Assembly: GCA_002683655.1 (NCBI GenBank)
Contig: NYTS01000088.1
Span: forward strand, 1 to 50,853
From: Deltaproteobacteria bacterium
GTDB lineage: Bacteria; SAR324; NAC60-12
Length of the DNA: 50,853 nt
Direction: 5' to 3'
Below, one piece after another: positions 1-8,572 of the stretch (position 1 is its first letter; every line of letters starts with the position of its first letter). Below the pieces are notes generated by a model. It saw only the letters and a list, made by a program, of their open reading frames with translations, did not search any database and had not been told where the DNA came from. Made by a program: the position numbers and the translations under genes.

Positions 1-2
1 AA

Positions 3-93
3 AACGCTTTGCTACAGCAAATCAAAAACGATGTTGGAAGTTTCTTTGAAACTGCTCATCCATAAACTAAACAACCCTTAAGCTCCAACGCCC
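3..93. repeat. Left copy of a 91-bp inverted terminal repeat (probable insertion-sequence end)
   Basis: This stretch is, by eye, the exact reverse complement of 50763-50853 at the other end of the window. Its inner boundary (GGGCGTTGGAGC read outward) falls where the iron-binding-protein reading frame becomes recognisable, so the repeat looks inserted into that gene. One frame (toward the boundary) gives about 20 residues, NALLQQIKNDVGSFFETAHP, then a stop and 28 bp to the boundary. That layout would suit the C-terminus of a transposase followed by a terminal repeat, but the family cannot be named. A contig that ends in the same sequence on both sides is typical of an assembly broken at a multicopy IS. 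Confidence 0.7.
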
Positions 94-227
94 GAAAAGG
101 GGTAGCTCTTTCTCCACTGTTAAAACCATATGAGGGTTTCATTTCGGATAACATATCGCTCGTCGATTTTATTCAGTATCGAAGAGATGCCTCAATTTTG
201 GTTGATCAGGTGGAATTCGACGAGTGA
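94..227 (+). pseudogene. C-terminal remnant of a ferric-iron ABC transporter substrate-binding protein (FbpA-like)
   Basis: The frame ending at the TGA at 225-227 reads GVALSPLLKPYEGF, then DNIS and finally DASILVDQVEFDE. This has the pattern of the last 40 residues of FbpA/AfuA-type iron-binding proteins, where the chain ends in a ...D.VGW/F helix. Everything upstream of about position 93 is replaced by the 91-bp repeat and has a stop in this frame at 63-65, so only the tail survives here. The stop overlaps the GTG start of the permease ORF (GTGA), the usual coupling in fbpAB operons. The identification rests on a short segment plus the gene order. Confidence 0.5.
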
Positions 228-1911
228 AAGAAGACTTATCAATTCAACAGAATTCATTACCAAATTCTGTTTTTAGTAGTACCAAGGTCTCGGATTCAGA
301 AAAAGGTTGGCAATACCTCAGTCTGATGATCCTAGTCTTTTTATCAGTTCCTATTGCATCAATTCTATTCATTAGCCTTGGTCAGTCTGGCGATCTATGG
401 AGGCACTTATTTGATACAGTTTTACCAAAATATATTCTGACTACTCTTTGGCTGATGATAGGTTCTGTGATTGGCGCAACCATCATCGGCGTCAGTAGTG
501 CTTGGATAACATCCATTTACAATTTCAAGGGGAAAACCCTGCTCAGTACATTATTGACGCTGCCTTTAGCTATGCCAGCCTATATAATGGCATACGTTTG
601 GACAGACCTCTTAGAATATGCTGGTCCATTTCAAAATTCGCTTCGTAGTTTCTTCCTTTGGAAAAGTCCTCAGGATTACTGGTTTCCTGAGATTCAGTAT
701 CTTGGTGGAGCCATATTTCTTTTTAGTTTTGTTCTATATCCATACATATTTTTTCTGGCCCGAACAGCTTTCCTAAACCATGCACTGAAGACACTTCGTA
801 TTGGTAAAATGCTTGGCCAGTCGTCGTCACATGTTCTAGTGACTGCAACTATCCCACTAGCAAGACCAACAATCATCGTAGGGGCTTCTTTAGTGCTAAT
901 GGAAGTTCTTGCAGATTATGGAACTGTGAGCTTTTTTGGGATCAACACCCTCAGCAAGGGTGTATTTGATTTATGGCTTAACATGAACGATCTAGCTGCC
1001 GCCTCGCAGCTCTCTCTAGTGGCTCTTTTTTTGTTTTTGTCCTCCTCGGATCAGAACGATGGAGCCGCAGAACCCAAAGATTCTCTTTACAGCCTTTGGG
1101 TAATATTTCACAAAAAAAAGAGCTTAGTTGGCAAATGACTGTGTTAGTTTGGTTAAGCTGTGCTGTTCCAATTGCGATTGGATTCACAATCCCAGTAATT
1201 ACCCTTTTCAGCAAATCAGTGCTAGGCAACAACACTTGGGAAATCCAGAAGCTTTGGGTAATTGTTGAACGGACAGTTTCACTTGCATTGGTGGCATCTT
1301 GCGCCGCCTGTATACTCGCACTATTAATAGGCTTTGGAGTTAGGCTTCAACGAGGGACCAGCGTAAAGTGGGTGGCTCAGTTTGGGTCCATCAGCTATGC
1401 TGTTCCAGGCACAATTCTCGCGCTCGGTGTTCTTTGGCCAATGAGTTCAATCGACAATGCGATTGATCTTCTAATGAGGGAATGGTTTGGGATTTCAAGC
1501 GGTTTATTATTCTCTGGGACCGCCTTCGCTTTGGTTGCTGCATACGTGATTCGCTTTCTCGCAGTAGCATTCGGATCAGTTGATAGCGGCTTTCAGGCAA
1601 TTCCAAAGGTGATGGACAAGCTGCCAAGGCTTCTCGGAAAAAAACCTCGCTTTACACTAGTTTCTATTCATCTCCCTTTACTGAAATCAAGTTTAATGAC
1701 AGCAAGCCTGATTGTGTTTGTTGAGGTGATGAAAGAACTTCCTGCAACACTAATTCTCAGGCCTTTCGGAGTAGAGACCTCAGCGACACACGTTTATCAA
1801 TATGCCTCGAGCTAACAACTTAGTCAGGCATCCCCCGCCGCTTTATTGATCGTCCTAGTTGGAATTTGGCCGATATTGGTGATTAATCGCGTGTTCTCAA
1901 AAAACCTATAA
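224..1911 (+). pseudogene. Ferric-iron ABC transporter permease (FbpB-like), broken by a frameshift and a nonsense codon
   Basis: Two ORFs (224-1138 and 1096-1815) together make a two-domain permease of about 560 residues with many hydrophobic segments and an inner-membrane EAA-type loop in each half (near GKMLGQSSSHVL and PRLLGKKPRF). The first frame loses homology after SQLSLVALF; a +1 reading from the seven-T run at 1026-1032 gives FVFVLLGSERWSRR and joins the second ORF. The second ORF stops at TAA 1813-1815 (YASS*QLSQA), where relatives have a sense codon such as Glu. In-frame sequence continues to VINRVFSKNL and a proper stop at 1909-1911. It would import Fe3+ with an FbpA and an FbpC. 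No ATPase gene follows. Decay fits the disrupted fbpA upstream; a sequencing error could explain the T-run but not easily the nonsense codon. Confidence 0.75.
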
Positions 1912-1918
1912 CCCGATT

Positions 1919-4900
1919 TTACTGCAGTTGTGCAAGATAAGCTTCAATTTGCAAAGCTGTTTTATTCGAAAGATCTCTGTATTGTTCTAAACCTTTGACT
2001 TCAGGATGCGCGGCAACCTCCTGATAGTGCTGAAGGGCGTCAGGAAATTGTTCAAGCGTATGGTAGAGGGCGGCTAATTGATAATGAACTAGGACAAACC
2101 ATTGGGTATTTTTGGGGACGGGGCGTGCAACCAAGGACCTCAATCTCTGAATTGCACTATCCGTTTTGCCAACTGCTCCGTCCATTTTGGCTAGTTCATA
2201 AACTGCAGCGATTTCTTCCTGACTTGCTCCTCCTTGATCTACCTTTTCCCACCAAATTCGCGCAGATTCAGGGTTTTCTAGAACAGTTGCGTAGTATGTC
2301 GCGATTTCAGAAGCAGCATTTTTCTTAATTTGTGGATCCTTAGATCTCTCATATCTTTGTGAATAAAACTCCACAAGTTCGGTATAATTTCTTTGTTGCT
2401 GCAAGATTGAAGAGACGCGGCTCACAGCCTGAGCTTCCAAAGCTGGATCAGCAGCGTTTTCAAGAACCTTTCGATAGGAAACTAGTGCCCCGGAATTATC
2501 ACCAATCTGCTCTTTTAGTGAGCCTTGCTGAATCAGAGCTTTAGGGGTTTCTGAACTTTCAGGATCTACTTTGCGTTGTAGATCCCAAGTGGCTAAAGCC
2601 TCTTTCCAATTTTGCTGTCCAATTTCAGCTTGGCGCCAAAGTATTACCCAATCGACAGAAGCTTCAGTACCCTGTTTCTCCAGTAGTGGCTTGAGCTCTT
2701 TACTAACACTTTTCCAATCTTGCTTATCTATATAATTTTGAATGCGCGCCCCGAAAAGATATTGATCAATCTGTTCAACTTGTTGAGTTGCAAGCTTCTG
2801 ATACTCTCTGTTCTGATCAGTTGATTTTGCTTTAACAACCGCCTCATAGTATCTCCGAGCCTCAGACCACTTTTCCAACTGTTGAACATCAGCTCCAAGC
2901 TGGTAGTTTGCAATAACTGCATAAACAGAGTTTGGATTAGGTTTTCGCTTCAAGAGCTCCTTCAGTGTTTCAGAAGCTTTATTAACATCCCCTTCTTTAC
3001 GAGCTTGATTCGACTGTTCCATCAATGCGGCAAGGTCAGCATCACTATTGCCTCCCTTGTCCAACTCTGCTAACCATTTCTGTGCTTTTGAATCATCCTT
3101 CAATGAATTCTGTGCATAGTAAAAAATTACCTCTGCACAAGCTTGCTTTGCTTCTTTGGATTTCAATTGGGGACAGGTTTTTTCATACAACCCTACGAGT
3201 TCTTTCACCTGTTTTGTTTCTTCAAAAGCAGGCCTAGCCTCATCAAGCAACTTTAGTCTTTCACTGTGGCTGTTTTTTGGTTGTGCATTTATTGCTGCCC
3301 TGTATAGCTCTGCAGCTGGCTTCCAGCTTTGGAGTTGTCTTGTCGCCCGGGCTCGGATCAAAAGAGCTTCGGCAGTATTCGTACGCTTCTTATCTTCTTG
3401 ATCTAAGAGTTGATAAGCTCTCAAGACACCTTTCCAATTTTGCTGTTTAATTTCGGACTGAAGTAGCATTGAAAAGTTTGATTCATCAAGCTTTATAGTG
3501 CCTGCCAGTTGCTCCTTTCTAATCAAATAAGATAAGCCTGCCCAGTCTGCTTTTTTCTCCAACTCGATCAACTTGTCTGTGATGTCTATCTGCTGAAGTG
3601 ATTTCCACTGTCGCAGGGCGGCCTGCTTCAGCTCATTATAGTCTTTGGGAGAATCAGCCTGAGCTACCAATAGAAATGATTGAGCCGCATCTTGATTCCG
3701 CTTGGATTGAAGATGCAATTGACCCAATCGGTAGTGCGCAAGTGTAAACCACGAGCTATTTTCAGCCGGCTTACGCATGAGAATTTTCTGGAGAGCTTCT
3801 AATTCAATTTTTGAATTTTTATTTGTTTTTGCTTGTTCTACCTGCCTCCACATTGCCTGCATCTCAACTTCAGAATTACCACCCTTATCAAGCTTATCTA
3901 GCCAGAATTTTTCATTGGTCCAGTCTTTTTGTTCAGCTGCTTGATTTGCTAATTTCTGAGCTAAGCTTAATTGTTCCTCGGATGGTGTCTGTTGATAAGC
4001 GAGGCTTTGCCATCTAGTCTTTTCTTCTGGGTCCTGCTGTCTATCTGAAATGTATAATGCCCAATTTACCTTGTCGTTTGGTTCAGCCAATTCATAGGCT
4101 TTCGAGTAAAACTCTAGGGCCTTTTGGGACTGTTTTGTAGACTCTGCTGCTTGGCCTCTGGCTTGGTAGTCAAAGATTGTTTTCACAGATTTGGGATCTG
4201 TACTTTCTAATTGGTCATAAACAGCCAATACCTCTGACCATCTCTTCTGCTCTTTCTCAGCTTGTAGCCAGGAGCGTAACAAATTCACATCAGGTTTGAG
4301 GGTCCCATCTTTTAAACCCTTTTTGGTTAGTTTACTTACTAATGGCCAATCTTTCTTCTCAATTGCATTCGCCAACTCTTGTGTTCCAAGATATTTCTGC
4401 AGCCCTAAAACTTGTGAGTCCACATAGGTTTTAACTTCAGGATCAAGATTTTTTGGGCCCACCTTTTGAACTGATTGATAGTATTTTAAGGCTTCTGGCC
4501 ATTTCTCTTTATCTTGATTCCAATCACCCAACCTTAGATATACTGGAACAAAGTTTTTGGAAGAAACCTTCAAATCAGAGGATACAGCGGGCTGCAGAAC
4601 TTGTATTGCCTGGGCTTTATTCCCTTCCTGATTCAACAGATCCGCTAGGCGCAATCTAGCCTGAACAGAAGTATCACCCGCATTGAGGTTGCCCATTTTA
4701 AGCAGCCACTCTCGCTCTAACTGCGAATCTTTACTTTGTTCACGTGCCCAATAAAGCATCAGGCCAGCGAGTTGCTTTCTAGACTCCAAATCACTTATCT
4801 GCTCAAACTCTGATGCAACCAGTTTGGGAAAATCTGATTTGATTTCACGAGGATCCCGCTCAAAAACATTCTGCAACCGGCCGATCACCCACATTCTTTT

Positions 4901-7900
4901 CTGGCTATCTTTTTTGGGTAATTTGGCAAGTGCCTGCTCGTAATACGATCTGGCTTTGACCCACCCACCAAGTTTTTCTGCAGCTTCACCCTGAGCCAAC
5001 AGAGAATCAACTTTTTCGGCTTCTTCAGGCAAGATCGATTGCAGTCGTCCATAAAGCTCAAGCACTTTTGACCAGTTTTGCTGTTTTGTCTCAGCTTGAA
5101 CCCAAATTCCAAAAATCTCTTTACTAAAAGGCAGGTTGCCAAGCCTCTCTTGCTCAGAAATAAACTTACTCACTTGCTGCCAATTTTCATTATTCAACAA
5201 ACTTTGTAATTCTTGTTTGGCAATCACAGAATCCACTGAACGCAACATCTGCTGAGCATCTGTTGCCAAGTCAGAATCTTGCTGTTGATTGGCTACCTGC
5301 TCAAAGTATGGTCTCGAAGCAGTCCATTCTTTTCGATTCTGATGCAAAACCCCCAACTGGAAAGGAATTTGCCAAAAAAAGCTACTACTCGAGGGCACAG
5401 GCCGTTTTTCCAAATCTTTCAATCGATTCAACGCACCATCTAAATCTCTATTTTTACGGTCTATATCGATCAATAACATGGAAGCACGAAGGTCAGTGTC
5501 ATCAACACCCCCCAAGTCGGCACTTTGTAACCATTTTGATGCAAGCTTCTCATTTTGCAGTTTATCCAAACTTATTAAACCAGCCTTCAGAGCGTATTGT
5601 TGACGAAATTTTGGTGATTTCTCTTGGGCATAGAGTTCCTCATAAATTTTCATTTGTTTCTGATAGTCATCTCCATTTTCATAGAGAACCGCTAAGCGAT
5701 TGGAAATCGCTGCAAACCGTTCATCTCCAGCCGACATCTTTTTGATAGCACGCTCATAAAAACTGATGGCTTCTTTTGATCGGTTAAAGCTCTCATTTGC
5801 CTCTGCTTGCCAGATCAAGTCTGAAATACTTTCAAATTTGTTGGATTCTTTTTGTTGTAGCTCTTTATATAGGTTCAGTATGCCCGTCCAGTCTTTTTGA
5901 TTTTGTAGCGCTCCAACCCAGACATTTAACAAACGATCATCGACCTCAACAAGACCAGCTTTCCAGTTATGACGAATGAGATTATCGACTCCCCTCCAGT
6001 CTTGTTGTTCTTGAAGCTTAGCGATGTTCTCTCGAAATTGTTGGTTTCGTAAAGCTTTGAACCGAAGTTTTGAGTTTGCAAGTAGCTCTTGTTGCTCTCG
6101 ATCTGTAGAAGGTGTGTTTAAAACTCTTTCATACCGAACAAGTGCCCCTTGAACATCATTTAATTGATCATAATGAATGGCTGACTGGTAGCTTCCTTGA
6201 AAACGCAAACTCGGCTCTACTTCCTGCTGAGCAAGACGCTCCCAAATTGGGAGTGCTAGCAACTGTTGACCAATTTTTTGATAAATACTTGCTCGCAAAA
6301 CTGCAGCCCTCAGATCATTTGGGGTATCACTGCCAGTATCCGCCTCTGCCAACCAGGGCAATGCCTGCTCAGATTGCTGAAGATCAATTGCTAGAACCTC
6401 CCCAAGTTGCAGTGCATAGCTTCGATACAGCAGTGAATTTTCGGGAAGCAAAGCCAAGAGGTGAACTTTGTATAGTGGTGGAATTTTCTGTGGTTGCTTG
6501 CTAGCTAGGTAAATCTCAGAGAGGCGTCGAACCAATTGCTCTCTTGGAGGTTCAGCATTGTCTGGAAGAACATAAAGTGCTTGCTCAAGTAGTGCTATTT
6601 CAGTTTGTGGATTTCCAACCTTCCTTTCTGCATCTGCCCATTGAAGGAGATGATTCAGTGTTATGCGAACTGAGCTTTCAGGCTGCTGATCCCACTTAAT
6701 ATATGCTTTTTGTAGTCCGACCCAATCCTCTTCAATGCGAAGTGTCTCCACCCAAGCCTGCCAATCTTGATCCCGCAATAGTGGAATAGATTGGTTTGAA
6801 GCCCATTCAAATAGTTCAAGTTGTGCAGAGGTATCCTGAATTTGTTGATTCGCAACCAATATCCCCCGAAAGGCGCTTTCCTGATAGTCAGTATCTTGAA
6901 TAAGTTTTTCAAAGTCCCTTCTAGCTAACGCCCATTGCTTTTCCTGTAGAAAGCACGATCCCCTCTGCCAAATCAAACGTTTGGCTTCGGGAATTGAAGA
7001 AGAATCCGAGATGGGTGCCAGTTCACTTAGTAGTTCAAGGCAGCGTTTTTCGTTATACTGCCTATTTGCTAATTCTTGTAGGAAACGAAGTTGGGTGTTT
7101 CTTTGGAACGATTCATTGTTGTAGGCATCACGCAGAATTTGTTCTGCGTTCGGCTTATTGTCTACTGCATCATATTGCTGAACCAACATTGTCCAAAAGC
7201 CTGGTTCCTGTCGGTATCGCTCCTGACTTCGTAATGGTAATAACTGTTCGAGGGCTAGCTTTGGCTTGTTTTGCCGGGCATACAGCATTCCGAGTTCATA
7301 ATGAGCTTCTTGCTGAAAGGCGTCATCTTTAGTTTTCAGGTATCGCTGGTAAGCAGTAACTGCTTTTTGAGGCTGGTCTATTGATTGGTATAGCTGACCT
7401 AGCCGAAAGGCGGCGAGTGGACGATAGTTACTATCATTCGTTGCAAGATACTCCTCGTAACGGGGAACAATTTCTTTGACAAATGTAGGATCAAGAGTAC
7501 CACTTTTTGAACTTGCTTCCAGTTGCTCTGCGGCGCGTTGGAAAGCCACTTCTCCCCACCAAAATGTAGCTTGAGCCCTACTTTCTTGAGGCAAATCCAA
7601 TTTTGAGATCGCGTATTCTCCATAACGTTGTTCTGCCTGAAGCCAATTCTCCTGACTTTGGTGAATTGTTGCTACACGGTATCGAATATCTTCGGTTTCT
7701 TTAGATGGTTCTGCTGATTCAAGATAGTTTTCCCAAAAAGGGAGAGCTTCGTTAAACCGTTTGTTTTGATAGAGGGTGTAGCCCGCCTGATAGTTTGAAA
7801 TTTGTGATTCTTTTTCTGTCAGGCTATGTTGTAAAGCTTCTTGATGGTACTTCGCAATTCGGGGCGCCAAATCGTTAGCTTGAGTGGATGCTTTTTTCTC

Positions 7901-8386
7901 CTGGTAGCGGAGCATCCTTTGAAATAGTGATTGCCCCATCAAATTTCTTGCGGGGCCATAAAGACTGGAAGAGGAAGGAATTGATGAGAGGGTCTCTTCA
8001 GCTACCTGAGGCCGATCGAAGCTAAAATGGATCTTGCCAAGCTGAAGGCGAGCAAAGTCTCCTTCCAAATCGTTTGGATTTTCCTGAAGCCACTCTTCAA
8101 AAAGAATTTGAGCTTGAGGCCAATAGCTTTCCCCCATTTGAAGAAGGACTTCGCCCTCTAATTTCATGGCGACAAAGCGAAATTCACCATGGGGTTTGCT
8201 GGCACGGTAACATTGAAGATAATCGCGGGCACTTGTCAACAGCCCGTCTTCGATCATCTTCTCAGCGAAGGCAAATTGTTTTTTTTCGTTAAGGCCGTCG
8301 GGCAATCCACACGCGGCAGAGGCCAGTCCTGGCAAGGAGACCGAAACTCCCAGCCACAGGACCTTCCATTGAGGTGGCCAGTTCAT
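1919..8386 (-). CDS. Giant exported TPR-repeat protein with six ~273-residue super-repeats
   Basis: The 2155-residue ORF starts with a signal peptide (hydrophobic core, cleavage plausible after GLASA), so the protein should act in the periplasm or at the outer membrane. The first ~540 residues are TPR-like helices resembling YbgF/BamD-type proteins (repeated Y-x-x-A/G ... YQRYLK patterns). From about residue 540 a larger unit recurs. A W-x-Q-A-E-x-x-Q-x-x-W motif lies near residues 555, 828, 1102, 1378, 1650 and 1923. A D-x-G-G-x-S-type linker lies near 684, 960, 1235, 1502, 1777 and 2050. The spacing is constant at about 273 residues. The protein is rich in Gln, Leu and Lys and has no catalytic motif that I recognise. 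It stands alone, divergent from ispG and convergent with the permease remnant. It is probably a scaffold or an envelope-assembly protein; its partner is unknown. The ORF is unbroken, which argues for good sequence quality. Confidence 0.8.
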   Translation of the reverse strand: MNWPPQWKVLWLGVSVSLPGLASAACGLPDGLNEKKQFAFAEKMIEDGLLTSARDYLQCYRASKPHGEFRFVAMKLEGEVLLQMGESYWPQAQILFEEWLQENPNDLEGDFARLQLGKIHFSFDRPQVAEETLSSIPSSSSLYGPARNLMGQSLFQRMLRYQEKKASTQANDLAPRIAKYHQEALQHSLTEKESQISNYQAGYTLYQNKRFNEALPFWENYLESAEPSKETEDIRYRVATIHQSQENWLQAEQRYGEYAISKLDLPQESRAQATFWWGEVAFQRAAEQLEASSKSGTLDPTFVKEIVPRYEEYLATNDSNYRPLAAFRLGQLYQSIDQPQKAVTAYQRYLKTKDDAFQQEAHYELGMLYARQNKPKLALEQLLPLRSQERYRQEPGFWTMLVQQYDAVDNKPNAEQILRDAYNNESFQRNTQLRFLQELANRQYNEKRCLELLSELAPISDSSSIPEAKRLIWQRGSCFLQEKQWALARRDFEKLIQDTDYQESAFRGILVANQQIQDTSAQLELFEWASNQSIPLLRDQDWQAWVETLRIEEDWVGLQKAYIKWDQQPESSVRITLNHLLQWADAERKVGNPQTEIALLEQALYVLPDNAEPPREQLVRRLSEIYLASKQPQKIPPLYKVHLLALLPENSLLYRSYALQLGEVLAIDLQQSEQALPWLAEADTGSDTPNDLRAAVLRASIYQKIGQQLLALPIWERLAQQEVEPSLRFQGSYQSAIHYDQLNDVQGALVRYERVLNTPSTDREQQELLANSKLRFKALRNQQFRENIAKLQEQQDWRGVDNLIRHNWKAGLVEVDDRLLNVWVGALQNQKDWTGILNLYKELQQKESNKFESISDLIWQAEANESFNRSKEAISFYERAIKKMSAGDERFAAISNRLAVLYENGDDYQKQMKIYEELYAQEKSPKFRQQYALKAGLISLDKLQNEKLASKWLQSADLGGVDDTDLRASMLLIDIDRKNRDLDGALNRLKDLEKRPVPSSSSFFWQIPFQLGVLHQNRKEWTASRPYFEQVANQQQDSDLATDAQQMLRSVDSVIAKQELQSLLNNENWQQVSKFISEQERLGNLPFSKEIFGIWVQAETKQQNWSKVLELYGRLQSILPEEAEKVDSLLAQGEAAEKLGGWVKARSYYEQALAKLPKKDSQKRMWVIGRLQNVFERDPREIKSDFPKLVASEFEQISDLESRKQLAGLMLYWAREQSKDSQLEREWLLKMGNLNAGDTSVQARLRLADLLNQEGNKAQAIQVLQPAVSSDLKVSSKNFVPVYLRLGDWNQDKEKWPEALKYYQSVQKVGPKNLDPEVKTYVDSQVLGLQKYLGTQELANAIEKKDWPLVSKLTKKGLKDGTLKPDVNLLRSWLQAEKEQKRWSEVLAVYDQLESTDPKSVKTIFDYQARGQAAESTKQSQKALEFYSKAYELAEPNDKVNWALYISDRQQDPEEKTRWQSLAYQQTPSEEQLSLAQKLANQAAEQKDWTNEKFWLDKLDKGGNSEVEMQAMWRQVEQAKTNKNSKIELEALQKILMRKPAENSSWFTLAHYRLGQLHLQSKRNQDAAQSFLLVAQADSPKDYNELKQAALRQWKSLQQIDITDKLIELEKKADWAGLSYLIRKEQLAGTIKLDESNFSMLLQSEIKQQNWKGVLRAYQLLDQEDKKRTNTAEALLIRARATRQLQSWKPAAELYRAAINAQPKNSHSERLKLLDEARPAFEETKQVKELVGLYEKTCPQLKSKEAKQACAEVIFYYAQNSLKDDSKAQKWLAELDKGGNSDADLAALMEQSNQARKEGDVNKASETLKELLKRKPNPNSVYAVIANYQLGADVQQLEKWSEARRYYEAVVKAKSTDQNREYQKLATQQVEQIDQYLFGARIQNYIDKQDWKSVSKELKPLLEKQGTEASVDWVILWRQAEIGQQNWKEALATWDLQRKVDPESSETPKALIQQGSLKEQIGDNSGALVSYRKVLENAADPALEAQAVSRVSSILQQQRNYTELVEFYSQRYERSKDPQIKKNAASEIATYYATVLENPESARIWWEKVDQGGASQEEIAAVYELAKMDGAVGKTDSAIQRLRSLVARPVPKNTQWFVLVHYQLAALYHTLEQFPDALQHYQEVAAHPEVKGLEQYRDLSNKTALQIEAYLAQLQ

Positions 8387-8572
8387 CGGGTACCTGATTT
8401 TGGTAGGTTATTGATCATTGAGGAAGATCAGGCAAAACTGCAAATTTAAGACCGATTTTCTCGATTTTTGCACCACAAAACAGAAATTATAGACTTTGCA
8501 AAATCTTTGACCTTTAGGTCGAATTAAGTTTTGAAAATAATTTTAGCAATCCTTTAAGCGAATGCCAACCTG

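Noticed and set aside
5263-6504. Plus-strand ORFs of 130-160 codons inside the giant TPR gene (5263-5745, 6112-6504)
   Set aside because: They are antisense shadows of a long repetitive Gln- and Leu-rich coding sequence, with no start signals and odd composition.
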